From NCBI RefSeq assembly GCF_030323025.1, contig NZ_CP097329.1:3706001-3770000 (forward strand): a stretch of DNA of 64,000 nt, read 5' to 3'. This stretch comes from Pseudanabaena mucicola str. Chao 1806 (GTDB lineage Bacteria; Cyanobacteriota; Cyanobacteriia; Pseudanabaenales; Pseudanabaenaceae). This document shows, piece by piece, positions 40,601 to 49,796 of the stretch (positions are counted from its first letter, which is position 1; each line of letters opens with the position of its first letter). The notes below the pieces were generated by a model, which made no database searches, was not told the origin of the DNA, and was given only the letters and a program-made list of their open reading frames with translations. A program made the position numbers and the translations under genes.

Positions 40601-41536
40601 TTAATCTTTGAAACTATTAGAAGCGAGGTCAAGGGTGACTTGGCTCATTTGTAAATAATCCATTGGATCAACGGCATTTTTACCATCGGGCTGTACTTCA
40701 AAATGGAGATGTGGACCAGTACTGCGACCTGTTGTGCCAACTTCAGCGATCGCTTGTCCCCTATTAACTACCTGTCCTTTAGAGACATACACCCTACTAG
40801 TGTGGGCATATAGAGTCACCGAGCCGTCACTATGGCGCAGTTCAACAATATTACCGTAACCACCATTTGTCCAACCTGCCTCAGTAACCACACCATCCGC
40901 CGCCGCAAAAATTGGCGTGCCAGTGGGAGCCGCAAAGTCCACCCCTTTATGCATTCTTTTTTCTCCCGTGACAGGATGCACCCGCCAACCAAATCCTGAA
41001 CTAATGACCGCCCCTGTAATCGGTAAAACAAAACTAGAAACGCTATTCAAATCGATCGCCGCAATATTTTGGGGCAACTGCATTGACCATTTCCCTGGTT
41101 GCCGCGACTTGAGCTTTAACTGTTGTGGATTAATTGTGACATAAGGAGAAAACTCAACTACCATTCTGGTGGTATTCGCATCAACCTGTCCTACCCGCAC
41201 AGCCTGCACTCCGCGACCAACTCTACGCCGCACCGTTGGTCCTTGATAGACAATCCCCGGTAAATCAATCACGATTCTGGTGGGATTGCTGATGACTGTT
41301 CCCTTTGGCTCAATGTCATCTTTAAGGGAAAACTCGATCTTGCTATCGGTCAAATCGTAAACAAAAGTCTCGAGACGGTTCGCATTGGCAATTGGTGCAG
41401 CGATCGCTAAACTGCTAGTCAAACTGCCAAGGGTAAGTAATAGAAGACGCATATTCACAGATCTTGCTTTCCCATTGATCTGGGAATTAGGCGATCGATG
41501 AAAGAAGTTGAGGGAACGAGACATAAAATATTGCAT
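40601..41536 (-). CDS. AMIN-domain M23 (LytM-type) peptidase
   Basis: 311-residue secreted protein. A hydrophobic signal (RLLLLTLGSLTSSLAIAAPI, about 30-50) precedes an AMIN domain (about 55-155: LETFVYDLTDSKIEFSLKDD and NPTRIVIDLPGI), which binds peptidoglycan or glycan. The peptidase domain (about 175-295) has the zinc ligands in HKGVDFAAPTGTP and HLHFEVQPDG, plus SGFGWRVHPVTGEKRMH. These keep the H-x3-D and HxH motifs, so an active endopeptidase that cuts peptidoglycan cross-links is likely. ATG 41536 and ATG 41524 are near-equal start candidates; the signal peptide would be shorter from ATG 41452. Confidence 0.88.
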   Translation of the reverse strand: MQYFMSRSLNFFHRSPNSQINGKARSVNMRLLLLTLGSLTSSLAIAAPIANANRLETFVYDLTDSKIEFSLKDDIEPKGTVISNPTRIVIDLPGIVYQGPTVRRRVGRGVQAVRVGQVDANTTRMVVEFSPYVTINPQQLKLKSRQPGKWSMQLPQNIAAIDLNSVSSFVLPITGAVISSGFGWRVHPVTGEKRMHKGVDFAAPTGTPIFAAADGVVTEAGWTNGGYGNIVELRHSDGSVTLYAHTSRVYVSKGQVVNRGQAIAEVGTTGRSTGPHLHFEVQPDGKNAVDPMDYLQMSQVTLDLASNSFKD

Positions 41537-42196
41537 TGGAACGTTGCGCTAGAGGAGTTTAAAGGGCAAGCTACAAGCAGTATGAAACTACGCAAAGTGT
41601 GTTGCAGGATCAGAAAAGTTTTGGCTAGGCTAACTTTTCTAATTTCTAAATTACTTGTAGAAGAATAGGAATAAATACTCTGGAAATTTATGTAACAAGA
41701 ACGAATGAGATTCTACATCAATTTCGAGAAAATAGGACAACTCGCAATCATGAATCAGACGAAAAATTATTTTTTCCTACAAGAAATTATTGAGAAAAAC
41801 AAGCTTTTGTAGTGACAGAGGTTAAGAGTGTTCGCAAATCTAAACCTTTATTTCTTAGGTGTCATTACTTCGCACTTTCACCTAGGTCACTATAGCAATC
41901 CTCAATAAAATGTGGGCTTAGCGAAACCGAATCCACCACCTAGCCACTTAGTTATCGCTGGCTTAGCGAAGCTGAAGCCAATAATTTTTACAACTGAATC
42001 TAGGACTACTAAGTAGCTAGACATAAGTAAACTAAAAACCGAGAGTTTTGTTCCGCCCGCTACGCGGACGGAACAAAACTCTGGTTTGGGGCTTAATTAA
42101 GTTGAGCTACTTATATAAACTTCAAAATAATGAATGCCGAAGCAGTATATTTGTTGCAGTCTGCAAACCGATGCTTCTAAATAACCCATAAAATTT
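41537..42196. other. 660-bp gene-free region between the M23 peptidase gene and pyrF-pyrE
   Basis: It holds an AGAAAAGTT/AACTTTTCT hairpin (41612-41640), AT-rich sequence likely carrying the peptidase promoter, a diverged TAGCGAAGC-type hairpin with CAATCCTCAATAAA (41893-41980), and a full family A element (42011-42112). No gene is seen. Confidence 0.6.
42011..42112 (+). repeat. Full 102-bp family A element
   Basis: AAGTAGCTAGACATAAGTAA ... AATTAAGTTGAGCTACTT with centre GTTCCGCCCGC-TACG-CGGACGGAAC. Same length and orientation as 9967 and 53351. Confidence 0.88.
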
Positions 42197-43714
42197 ATGA
42201 GCTTTGCCTCGAAACTCAGGGCAGCGATCGCCACTAATCAAAGTATTTTGTGCTTGGGTTTAGATCCTAATCCTGAAGTGATGCCTACTATATATCAGGC
42301 GCAATATGAAGCTGAGTCGGCAATCCATAGCGATCATGCTGTTGCTTATCTCTGGGAATGGATGAATTTTATTATTCAGTCCACTGCTGATCTTGTCTGT
42401 GCCTACAAGCCCACGTTGGGATTCTATACCGCCTTGGGTTCCGCAGGTTTAGAGCTATTAGCCAAGACCCTTGCGGCGATTCCACCTGAAATTCCGATTA
42501 TTCTCGATGCTAAGCACGCTGACCTCAATAGCAGCACGGTAATGGCAAAAACTGCCTTTGAGCAATGGGGTGTGGATGCAATCACCTTAAGTCCCTATGG
42601 TGGGCAAGATTTGGCGGCACGTTTTTTGATGTACCCCGATAGAGCCATATTTGTTAGTTGCTATGCCTCAAACACCACTGCCCAAGATTTTCAGGAATAT
42701 CCTAACCGCGATCAGCCTTTATACCTAAATGTGGTGCAAAACTGTCAAGCTTGGGCAGGGATGGAAGCCTTAGCCCTAGAAGTAGGTGCGGCAAATATTG
42801 AGGCACTTGCTAAGGTGCGATCGCTTGCACCTGAAAGATTAATCCTCGCCCGTAGCATCTGGGCAAATAATCAGGGTAACGGACAGGAGAATACCCACAA
42901 AATTGACAACTTAGCCGCCATTCTCAATGCGGGGTTAGATGCTCACGGTGGCGGCTTAATTCTGCCAGTCAATCAGGACGCTTTAGCTATTGGTGAACCA
43001 GCCGAATTTGTGCGATCGCTCAGGGATGAAGTTAATCAAGCGATCACCTTGACTGCCCATCAACGTCCTAGTTGTGAGCTATGGGTTCCGAATGTATGTT
43101 TACTGGATCGCCAAGGTCAACCTGACTCAAAGTCACACACCAATTTAATTTTGCAATTGTTTGACATTGGTTGCATTACTTTTGAAGAAACCGTGCAAGC
43201 CTCTGGTCAAGTTTTTCCCTATTACATCGATTTACGCAAGATTATCTCCAATCCACAGTTGTTTGATTCGGTGATTGCTACCTATGCCGAGATTTTGCAA
43301 AATCTGCAATTTGATCGTATTGCAGGGATTCCCTATGGTTCTCTGCCCACGGCTTCAGGGCTTGCCTTACGGCTTAATTTTCCGCTAATTTTTCCACGCA
43401 AGGAGGTCAAGGCATACGGAGCGAGACGCTTGATCGAGGGCAACTATGAGGCTGGTGAAACGATTGTGGTTGTCGATGATATTTTGATTTCTGGCAAAAG
43501 TGCGATCGAAGGGGCACAAAAAATTGAAAGCTGTGGTCTAAAGGTACGCGATATTGTTGTATTTATTGATCATGAAGCAGGAGTCCGTGATCGCATTCAA
43601 CAAAGTGGCTATTCACCCCATGCGGTGTTAAAAATCTCGGAAATAAATGAGACACTATATCAATCAGGGCGTATAAATGAGAAACAATTTCTTGCGTTGT
43701 CTCACCCCCACTAA
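42197..43714 (+). CDS. pyrFE: Bifunctional orotidine-5'-phosphate decarboxylase / orotate phosphoribosyltransferase
   Basis: Fusion of the last two steps of UMP synthesis. Residues about 1-285 are a type 2 OMP decarboxylase: ILCLGLDPNPEVMP, YKPTLGFYTALG, the catalytic ILDAKHADLNSST, and AITLSPYGGQD. Residues about 310-505 are an orotate phosphoribosyltransferase: FEETVQASGQVFPYYIDLRK, FDRIAGIPYGSLPTASGLAL, KEVKAYGARRLIEGNYE and the PRPP motif ETIVVVDDILISGKSAIEGA. The order PyrF-PyrE is the reverse of the PyrE-PyrF order of animal UMP synthase and is a known cyanobacterial arrangement. It is complete, with both active sites present. No neighbouring pyrimidine genes are seen. Confidence 0.93.
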   Translation: MSFASKLRAAIATNQSILCLGLDPNPEVMPTIYQAQYEAESAIHSDHAVAYLWEWMNFIIQSTADLVCAYKPTLGFYTALGSAGLELLAKTLAAIPPEIPIILDAKHADLNSSTVMAKTAFEQWGVDAITLSPYGGQDLAARFLMYPDRAIFVSCYASNTTAQDFQEYPNRDQPLYLNVVQNCQAWAGMEALALEVGAANIEALAKVRSLAPERLILARSIWANNQGNGQENTHKIDNLAAILNAGLDAHGGGLILPVNQDALAIGEPAEFVRSLRDEVNQAITLTAHQRPSCELWVPNVCLLDRQGQPDSKSHTNLILQLFDIGCITFEETVQASGQVFPYYIDLRKIISNPQLFDSVIATYAEILQNLQFDRIAGIPYGSLPTASGLALRLNFPLIFPRKEVKAYGARRLIEGNYEAGETIVVVDDILISGKSAIEGAQKIESCGLKVRDIVVFIDHEAGVRDRIQQSGYSPHAVLKISEINETLYQSGRINEKQFLALSHPH

Positions 43715-43751
43715 ATCCCATCATTATTAGGTTATTGACTTAGAGTTACGC

Positions 43752-44627
43752 ATGTTCAAACGAATTGCTCTGTTCCTTGTTTCTGCCACAGTTACAGCGA
43801 TCTCACCGATCGTCAACCCTATACTTGCAGCCCAATCATCGAAGCCTGCCCCACCTGAGCTAGCAAATATCGTCTATGCACTGGATAAAGCGGCTAGTAG
43901 TCAGGATATTGAAGCAGTGATGAAATACTATGCCCCAACTTTTAATCACGCTGATGGATTAAACCGCGATCGCTATAAGCAGGTTCTACGCGAACTCTGG
44001 CAGCGTTACAAAACTATTAGTTATCGCACCGAAATTTCCAAATGGGATAAGCAAGGCGACACGATTACTGCGGAAACAGTAACGATGGTGCAGGGTGCAA
44101 AGGGTTCTGAGAACGATAATTTTAAGCTAGATGCAAGGCTGATTTCTAAACAAACCTATAAAAATATCAATGGGCAATTGCAGGTGACTTCGCAGCAAGT
44201 TCTCTCAGAGCAGTCATCACTGAGTACAGGTGAAGCGCCGCCAATAGTCAAACTAAGGGTTCCTGAATTGATTGGTGTCGGTCGTCAGTATGTCCTTGAT
44301 GCGATCGTCACTGAGCCACTCGGCACGAATCTGTTATTAGGTGCAGCGATCGAAGAACCCGTCGAAGCAAAAAATTATCTAAATGACAATACGATTAATC
44401 TTAAGCCTTTGAGGGCAGGCGGCTTGTTTAAGATTGGACAGGCTCCTTTTACATCAGGCGATCGCTGGATTTCGGTCGTGCTAGTACGCGAGTCAGGCAT
44501 CACGATCACTAGCCAAAGGCTCAGGGTCAGCAAAGATTTTACTGGCAATCAATACACTCCTCTACCTGAGCCAGATGTTACCCCCAGCCGTGTTCGTCCT
44601 CGCCCTAATAACGAGCAAACCTTGTAA
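43752..44627 (+). CDS. Secreted NTF2-like (SnoaL-fold) protein, cyanobacterial
   Basis: 291 residues with a clear signal peptide (FKRIALFLVSATVTAISPIV ... ILAAQ, about 1-27). Residues about 35-155 fit an NTF2-like cone: ANIVYALDKAASSQDIEAVM, YYAPTFNHADGLNRDRYKQ and ISYRTEISKWDKQGDTITAE. The C-terminal half (about 170-270) is beta-rich: IGVGRQYVLDAIVTEPLGTN and GDRWISVVLVRESGITITSQ. Such proteins occur widely in cyanobacteria without a known role. It starts 37 bp after pyrFE and may be cotranscribed. No catalytic residues stand out. Confidence 0.75.
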   Translation: MFKRIALFLVSATVTAISPIVNPILAAQSSKPAPPELANIVYALDKAASSQDIEAVMKYYAPTFNHADGLNRDRYKQVLRELWQRYKTISYRTEISKWDKQGDTITAETVTMVQGAKGSENDNFKLDARLISKQTYKNINGQLQVTSQQVLSEQSSLSTGEAPPIVKLRVPELIGVGRQYVLDAIVTEPLGTNLLLGAAIEEPVEAKNYLNDNTINLKPLRAGGLFKIGQAPFTSGDRWISVVLVRESGITITSQRLRVSKDFTGNQYTPLPEPDVTPSRVRPRPNNEQTL

Positions 44628-44629
44628 AC

Positions 44630-44661
44630 AACCCAAAGATCCCATAGGGGGGCTTTGGGTT
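44630..44661. terminator. Hairpin between convergent genes at 44.6 kb
   Basis: AACCCAAAG / CTTTGGGTT with an inner TCCC-ATA-GGGG stem, two bases after the stop of the NTF2-like gene and overlapping the stop of the convergent pentapeptide gene. Confidence 0.65.
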
Positions 44662-45280
44662 ACGAAAATAGTTTAGGGATATCTAGTAAATTAACCCCTT
44701 CCATATTGGCATTATTTAAACTTGTCCCATCGATCACGGCATCAGTCAAATCACTTTTCCGCAAATTAGCATTATTCAGATTTGCTTCCGTTAAATTCGA
44801 TTTTTTGAGATTGGTATAGCTAAGATTGCAAGAAAAACAATTTGCCCCCGTTAAGTCAGTCTCTTGCATATCCGCAAATTCTAAATGAGCATTACTTAAA
44901 TTCGCCCCGCGTAAATTCGCATTTCTGAGAATCGCTCCCCTGAGAATCGCCCCACTTAAATCTGCTCCCCCTAGATTTACACTCCTTAAATTTGCATTAC
45001 TCAAATCAGCATTACTAAGATTGCTAAAATTTAGGCTTGAACGCTCTAAATTTGCCCCTTTCAGATCAGCTCCACTTAAATCAGTCAGGTCAAGATCAGC
45101 ATCTCGGAGATCAGAACTAGTTAAATTAATTGCTGGTAGCTTGCAGCAAGATAGTTTCAGTCCTGAAAAGTCTTCGGAATCAAAATCTTTACGTCCCAGT
45201 TCATACATATTCTTTAATGCGATTCCCCTCGCAAAGGCCTTGCTCATGGGAGAGTGAGTTTTATGGTTAGTAGACATCAT
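44660..45280 (-). CDS. Pentapeptide-repeat protein (206 aa)
   Basis: After a 40-residue N-terminus (SKAFARGIALKNMYELGRKD), the protein is almost entirely A(N/D)LXX pentapeptides (about residues 45-200). Examples are LRDADLDLTDLSGADLKGAN and LRSVNLGGADLSGAILRGAI. It should fold as a right-handed beta-helix of roughly eight coils. It ends MEGVNLLDIPKLFS. No signal or membrane segment. It is unrelated in sequence detail to the 352-residue protein at 12589 and has no nearby partner kinase. The role is unknown. Confidence 0.88.
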   Translation of the reverse strand: MMSTNHKTHSPMSKAFARGIALKNMYELGRKDFDSEDFSGLKLSCCKLPAINLTSSDLRDADLDLTDLSGADLKGANLERSSLNFSNLSNADLSNANLRSVNLGGADLSGAILRGAILRNANLRGANLSNAHLEFADMQETDLTGANCFSCNLSYTNLKKSNLTEANLNNANLRKSDLTDAVIDGTSLNNANMEGVNLLDIPKLFS

Positions 45281-45500
45281 CGCAATAGATTTCTAGCTGG
45301 ACTTTTAGCGTTTTTAGCTATTGACCTTACTATAATGCGATCACTCTAAATAATGATTCACCCTAATGGATTGCTTGAGTAGGGAGCATTTTGAGAATTG
45401 AAGCATCTCAATTTCTACACATTGCCAGAGTCACAAAAAAGGGAAGTTCGCTGATAATGAAAAAATAAAATACAAAATTAAAGCTTGCGATAAAACTGTA

Positions 45501-45929
45501 ATGTCTAGCCAAACCTTGTCTCAATCACCCCAAAGTGATCATCAAAATTTTGTGGAGTATGAAGCACATATTCTGCAAAGAGCCGAAATTGCTTTGCGCT
45601 GTGCACCATTTACAATGAAATTGTTTGCAGATATGGCAAGCCAAGGCGTAAACCTACGGGCGATCGCTGGCAATGAAGGACTCAAAAATCAATACCTTAC
45701 TCGTGCCAGCAACTTAATTATTACCGAGAATGCTTTACTCTGGCTGATCCAAGTCGGCGTTTTACGTCGTGAAGTTGATGGACAAGGTATCACTGATAGT
45801 TTTCGACTCACACCTATGGGGCATTTGTTGCTAGATAAATGGAAACAGCAATCAAGATTTCCAGTAGCCAGTATTAGCGATCGCCTGCAAAACTTCTGGA
45901 CGCAAATTCAAATTTCCAGATTTCTTTAA
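45501..45929 (+). CDS. Cyanobacterial conserved protein, Npun_F0494-family-like
   Basis: 142 residues. Core: ILQRAEIALRCAPFTMKLFA, DMASQGVNLRAIAGNEGLKN, and NALLWLIQVGVLRREVDGQG, then DSFRLTPMGHLLLDKWK. The helical layout with a short wing (VGVLRREVDG...FRLTPMG) resembles a winged helix-turn-helix, so DNA binding is conceivable. I match it by memory to the Npun_F0494 family, which is cyanobacteria-specific and uncharacterised; that match should be treated as moderate. Monocistronic; a family F element begins 18 bp after the stop. Confidence 0.75.
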   Translation: MSSQTLSQSPQSDHQNFVEYEAHILQRAEIALRCAPFTMKLFADMASQGVNLRAIAGNEGLKNQYLTRASNLIITENALLWLIQVGVLRREVDGQGITDSFRLTPMGHLLLDKWKQQSRFPVASISDRLQNFWTQIQISRFL

Positions 45930-45946
45930 TTTTTAAATATAGCGTT

Positions 45947-46051
45947 TATAGCGGTTTTCAAATGAGTGTGTACTCATTTGAAAACAAAAAATCAGTCCCA
46001 TTAAGAGTTTTGAGTTTTCATTTTGCCGTAGGCAAAATGAAAACCGCTATA
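45947..46051 (+). repeat. Full family F element, 105 bp
   Basis: TATAGCGGTTTTCAAATGAG ... CAAAATGAAAACCGCTATA. It differs from 37453-37557 at only a few bases (for example GTGTGTAC for GTACACAC). Confidence 0.85.
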
Positions 46052-46236
46052 CCAGTCTAGTGAAGTATAGGTTTGTTTCCCCCGCCGAAACAAACCTATA
46101 TACCTCTCTTGCTTAAAAAGCACTGTATACAGCACTTGGCGCAGCCATAAAATGCGGATTAGATTTAGTTGCGTTAAGCATTGTGGCAATCGCTACACAT
46201 AATTGTCATCATCACTACACAAGTGTCAAGATTTAG

Positions 46237-46343
46237 ATACAGCGCTTTGCGCTTACTCAAAAACCAGAAATATTTTGAAAAGTGTCGCGAAGTGCCACTT
46301 TTCAAAATATTTCTGTACTACTCAAAGCCTGAATAGGCTGTAT
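46237..46343. repeat. ATACAGC-ended element (family H), 107 bp
   Basis: Ends ATACAGCGCTTTGCGC and AGGCTGTAT, with an internal long hairpin ATATTTTGAAAAGTG...CACTTTTCAAAATAT. Partial relatives at 40234-40292 and, more diverged, 61215-61310. Confidence 0.7.
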
Positions 46344-46390
46344 CTATAACGAAATTAATTTTGTCTAAGGCAAAACCAATTTCCAAAATC

Positions 46391-46472
46391 GATAGTCATG
46401 CAATGTAATTGTGTTGCGGGCGCTTCGCGCCCGCAACACAATTACTAAAAAAATTACTTTGCAGCACTATCT
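46391..46472 (-). repeat. Family E element, opposite orientation
   Basis: GATAGTCATGCAATGTAATT ... AATTACTTTGCAGCACTATC with the central GTTGCGGGCGC/GCGCCCGCAAC palindrome. Copy of 33684-33764. Confidence 0.85.
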
Positions 46473-46553
46473 CAAAATCTTTAATTCAACTGACTTTTGT
46501 TTTGGAAATGAGATGAACTCACTGCGAGAACTCAATATTTTATAGTTAACGAT

Positions 46554-47906
46554 ATGAAAAAGACTTTTGTACTTGATACTAATGTGCTGTTGTATGACCC
46601 AACTGCCATGAAGCGCTTTGAGGATAATGAAGTAGTCTTGCCAATGACCATTATCGAAGAGCTTGATCGCTTTAAGAAACAACCTGAAATGATCGGACGC
46701 AACGCTCGACAGGTTTCTCGTGAACTCGATGAATTACGTAGTCAAGGGAATATTATCAAGGGGATTGATTTAGAAAATGGGGGACTGCTCAGGGTTGCCT
46801 TGTGCGATCGCGAAACTTTGAAGACTTTGCCCATTGAACTTGAAGGTGATCGCAATGACAACGCCATTTTAGCCGTAGCACTCGAATTGAAGAAACATTG
46901 TCAATGTCGTGTGGTGATGGTCAGCAAGGATACTAATTTGCGGATTAAAGCCGATGCCCTCGGGCTGGAGGCTGAGGACTATGAAACCAATAAGGTGGAT
47001 ATTTCCGAACTCTATACAGGGCTTGCAGAAGTAACAGTTAACTCTAGCAAAATCGATCAGCTTTTTAAACATGATGCGATTGCCCTTGATGGTGAGTTTT
47101 GTCCTAATCAGGCGATTATGCTTGTGGATGAAATCAATCCTTCCCATACAGCTTTGGCGATCGTTAAAGATTGTCACCAAGATTCCAGCAAAGTGGTTAC
47201 CCTTAATGAACTCGCCAACGCAGGGATTTTAGGAATTAAGGCTCGTAATCGCGAACAGAAATTTGCTCTTGATCTTTTATTGAACGATGCAATTCCCCTT
47301 GTTACCCTCGTTGGTAAAGCGGGGACTGGCAAAACTCTATTAGCGATCGCAGTGGGATTGCATAAAGTCGCCGATGAGCGTAGCTATACTAGACTACTAA
47401 TTTCACGACCTGTCATTCCGATGGGGAAAGACATCGGCTACTTACCAGGGGACATCAAGGAAAAGCTCACACCATGGATGCAGCCGATTTATGACAACTT
47501 CGATTTAATTTTTGGCGCACAGTCTCCTAAAGATCCGAAGGAAAAACGCAGCCTCCATCCTCATGTACGGCGCGGACATGAGGACTTAATTGAGCGTGGT
47601 CTACTTCAGATTGAGCCGCTTACCTACATTCGGGGGCGGACAATTCCCCAACAATTCTTGATTGTCGATGAAGCCCAAAACCTAACCCCTCATGAGGTCA
47701 AAACTATCCTCACCCGTGCTGGGGAAGGGACTAAAGTAGTTTTGACGGGCGATCCAGAACAAATCGATAGTCCTTTTATTGATGCAGCAAGTAATGGGCT
47801 TACTTATGTTGTGGAACGATTTAAAAATGATCCGTTAGCAGGGCACATTACCCTCAACAAAGGGGAGCGATCGCCACTTGCCGAACGTTCTACAGAATTG
47901 CTCTAA
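46554..47906 (+). CDS. PIN-PhoH family protein (PhoH2-type ATPase)
   Basis: 450 residues. The N-terminal PIN nuclease domain (about 1-150) keeps the acidic residues: D8 in KKTFVLDTNVLLYDP, E in IEELDRFK, and D in RNDNAILAVA and VMVSKDTNLRIKA. The C-terminal PhoH ATPase (about 225-445) has Walker A VGKAGTGKTLLAIA, Walker B ILIVDEAQNLTPHE-type (FLIVDEAQNL) and VVLTGDPEQIDSPF. PhoH2 proteins are reported to act as ATP-driven RNA helicase/ribonucleases, sometimes as toxins. No antitoxin-like gene adjoins it, so a housekeeping RNA role is as likely. Confidence 0.93.
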   Translation: MKKTFVLDTNVLLYDPTAMKRFEDNEVVLPMTIIEELDRFKKQPEMIGRNARQVSRELDELRSQGNIIKGIDLENGGLLRVALCDRETLKTLPIELEGDRNDNAILAVALELKKHCQCRVVMVSKDTNLRIKADALGLEAEDYETNKVDISELYTGLAEVTVNSSKIDQLFKHDAIALDGEFCPNQAIMLVDEINPSHTALAIVKDCHQDSSKVVTLNELANAGILGIKARNREQKFALDLLLNDAIPLVTLVGKAGTGKTLLAIAVGLHKVADERSYTRLLISRPVIPMGKDIGYLPGDIKEKLTPWMQPIYDNFDLIFGAQSPKDPKEKRSLHPHVRRGHEDLIERGLLQIEPLTYIRGRTIPQQFLIVDEAQNLTPHEVKTILTRAGEGTKVVLTGDPEQIDSPFIDAASNGLTYVVERFKNDPLAGHITLNKGERSPLAERSTELL

Positions 47907-47992
47907 CATAAGATAGTCAGTGTATAGAGATTAGTATCTCCAATCATTACCTATTTCCATGAGCTATCTCGAAACTACCACCAAAGTTGCTA

Positions 47993-48769
47993 ATGAAGTT
48001 CCCAAATCTTCTTAAATTTCTTCTAAATGGCAAAGATAAATCCAGATTTTGGATGATGAGTTTAAATGCGATCGCCTTTTTATTGGTAAATTTATTAATT
48101 CATACCATCTTTGCTAGTCCTGTATTTGCCCAAACAAGCATAACTATCAGCACTTTTGATCCTCAAAGACTATTTCTCAATATCTTGCAATGGATTGAAG
48201 GTTTGGGCTACGTTGGTGGAATTATCTTCATTTTGATTTATATTCTCGCTACCATTGCCTTTATCCCTGGGTCTGCTTTGACTCTTGGCGCAGGTACATT
48301 GTTTGGCGTGATTTGGGGCTCGCTCTATGTCTTTATCGGTGCAACCTTAGGGGCGATCATAGCCTTTTTGATTGGACGATATTTAGCCCGTGATTGGATT
48401 AGTAAAAAGATTCAGGATAATGAGAAATTTGCTGCCATTGATCGCGCTGTTACCCATGCAGGTTTTAAAATAGTGCTATTAACGCGCCTATCACCTGCTT
48501 TTCCCTTTAATTTATTAAATTACGCCTTTGGAATTACTGGTGTGAGATTAAAGGAATATGCGATCGCTTCCATTGGCATGATTCCAGGAACGGTGATGTA
48601 TGTTTATATTGGCTCTTTTGCTGGCGAGTTGGGGCGTATTGGCAGTGATTCACAATCTCCAGACCCGACATTAAAATGGGCGATTCGGATTATTGGTTTA
48701 ATTGCCACAGTTTTAGTAACGCTATACATGACTAACATTTCCCGTAAGGCAATTAAAGACCTAGTATAG
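47993..48769 (+). CDS. TVP38/TMEM64 (VTT/DedA) family membrane protein
   Basis: About 258 residues, with an N-terminal hydrophobic segment and 5-6 further helices. The VTT core is IEGLGYVGGIIFILIYILAT, IAFIPGSALTLGAGTLFGVI and GATLGAIIAFLIGRYLARDW, then RLSPAFPFNLLNYAFGITGV and IGMIPGTVMYVYIGS. The PGS and R-x-SP-x-FPFN motifs are family hallmarks. VTT proteins are lipid scramblase or transporter-like; the substrate is unknown. ATG 47993 is the likely start; TTG 47987 is an alternative. A short frame at 47959-48015 overlaps the start and is probably not a gene. Confidence 0.9.
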   Translation: MKFPNLLKFLLNGKDKSRFWMMSLNAIAFLLVNLLIHTIFASPVFAQTSITISTFDPQRLFLNILQWIEGLGYVGGIIFILIYILATIAFIPGSALTLGAGTLFGVIWGSLYVFIGATLGAIIAFLIGRYLARDWISKKIQDNEKFAAIDRAVTHAGFKIVLLTRLSPAFPFNLLNYAFGITGVRLKEYAIASIGMIPGTVMYVYIGSFAGELGRIGSDSQSPDPTLKWAIRIIGLIATVLVTLYMTNISRKAIKDLV

Positions 48770-48876
48770 AGATCAGCATTAGATGCATTGCTTAACGGTG
48801 CAACTCTCCAATTTGGGCTAAAGGGAGCCATACACATAAGGAAACGTAAGTTCGATAGTATTTGATTAAGTAAAAG

Positions 48877-49260
48877 CTATAACGGTGGAATACGGGCTAT
48901 TACACCACTTTTGAGGGGAGCAGGACGCTCTTTCCATGACAGCATCCCATCAACGCGATCGCTATATAACTCTGCACAGGACAAAATCGCTGAGGCAGTT
49001 TTGAGAATATTGTCATTATCAATAGGTAAGTCGCCGAATAAATAGGAATATTTCCCCTCGGAGGCAAAAGTAACTACACAGGCATGACTACAAGCACTCA
49101 TGCAAGAAACAGGACGGATTGTAAACTGCGATCGCCTATCCCAGTCATGATGTAACTGAGAAATTTCCTTAAGTAGCATCTCGCCACCACTTATACCTAT
49201 CTTTTGGCCATCTAGCCAATTGCTCGCACAGGTAGTACAAACGAACAAACTATGGGTCAT
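48877..49260 (-). CDS. DUF1636 family metal-binding protein
   Basis: 127 residues: FVCTTCASNWLDGQKIGISG, VSCMSACSHACVVTFASEGK, YSYLFGDLP and a C-terminal RVDGMLSWKERPAPLKSGVI. The CTTC and CMSACSHAC cysteines could bind a [2Fe-2S] cluster or a metal, in a thioredoxin-like ferredoxin fold. DUF1636 genes are often found with cobalamin or metal-uptake genes, but here the neighbours are a VTT protein and the DUF2973/DUF2605 pair. Exact role unknown. Confidence 0.85.
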   Translation of the reverse strand: MTHSLFVCTTCASNWLDGQKIGISGGEMLLKEISQLHHDWDRRSQFTIRPVSCMSACSHACVVTFASEGKYSYLFGDLPIDNDNILKTASAILSCAELYSDRVDGMLSWKERPAPLKSGVIARIPPL

Positions 49261-49342
49261 TTACGCCTCAATACGATACACAATATAAATTAAGCCTCAT
49301 ATTTTTTAATGAGGCTTAATTTTTAATAAATTTTGTACAAAT

Positions 49343-49621
49343 CTATGATTTCTCACCATTAGGAGAAGAATTGTAGAGAGCATCAAGTCGTGAACGCGCA
49401 TCATCAACATTAATTGATCTAATTACCATTAACGGCTCATCAATATACTTACCATCTTTATCCCACAATTCAGGATGGGTAAATTGAGGCGATACACGGC
49501 GGCGATTGTCTTGATAGCTTCGTGAATCATTTTGAGAAAGCGATATCATGCTACGGATAAGATTGCTGATCGCAAAAATAGAGAGGATAGTAAAAGCGAG
49601 TATGTAGATGATTTGTACCAT
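49343..49621 (-). CDS. DUF2973 family small membrane protein
   Basis: 92 residues from ATG 49621, which has AGGAAAG upstream: MVQIIYILAFTILSIFAISN forms one N-terminal membrane helix. A cytoplasmic tail follows with PQFTHPELWDKDGKYIDEPL, VIRSINVDDARSRLDALYNS and SPNGEKS. The pattern matches the cyanobacteria-specific DUF2973. An upstream ATG at 49696 would add 25 residues without a ribosome-binding site. It is the neighbour of a DUF2605 gene, a pairing I recall as typical in cyanobacteria. Function unknown. Confidence 0.82.
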   Translation of the reverse strand: MVQIIYILAFTILSIFAISNLIRSMISLSQNDSRSYQDNRRRVSPQFTHPELWDKDGKYIDEPLMVIRSINVDDARSRLDALYNSSPNGEKS

Positions 49622-49796
49622 GTCTGCTTTCCTAAATAAGTATATAAAATGAGTGAGTGGGTCTAAATTTTTGAGGATTTGGTAGATCTTAAACAAGAAC
49701 TAATGATGATTAAAATCTTTACGTCCCCAAGCTTTTGTGAACAAAGTTTTTTATAAGAGATCGCTGCATGAGGCTAGCAGATCAGAAGTAAAAATT

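Larger units (their letters stand above)
45930..46553. other. 624-bp repeat-filled region before the phoH-like gene
   Basis: Three different repeat elements follow one another: family F (45947-46051), an ATACAGC/GCTGTAT element (46237-46343) and family E (46391-46472). The remainder is AT-rich, and the last 80 bp probably hold the promoter of the next gene. Apparent short open frames are repeat-derived. Confidence 0.7.

Noticed and set aside
46001-46189. Minus-strand open frame of 62 codons
   Set aside because: It runs through a family F element and contains no recognisable protein pattern.
47959-48015. 18-codon frame (MSYLETTTKVANEVPKSS) overlapping the start of the VTT gene
   Set aside because: It could be a leader peptide but shows no conserved feature; too short to support.
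49597-49696. Longer start for the DUF2973 protein at 49696
   Set aside because: The added 25 residues have no ribosome-binding site and the family starts at the membrane helix (ATG 49621).
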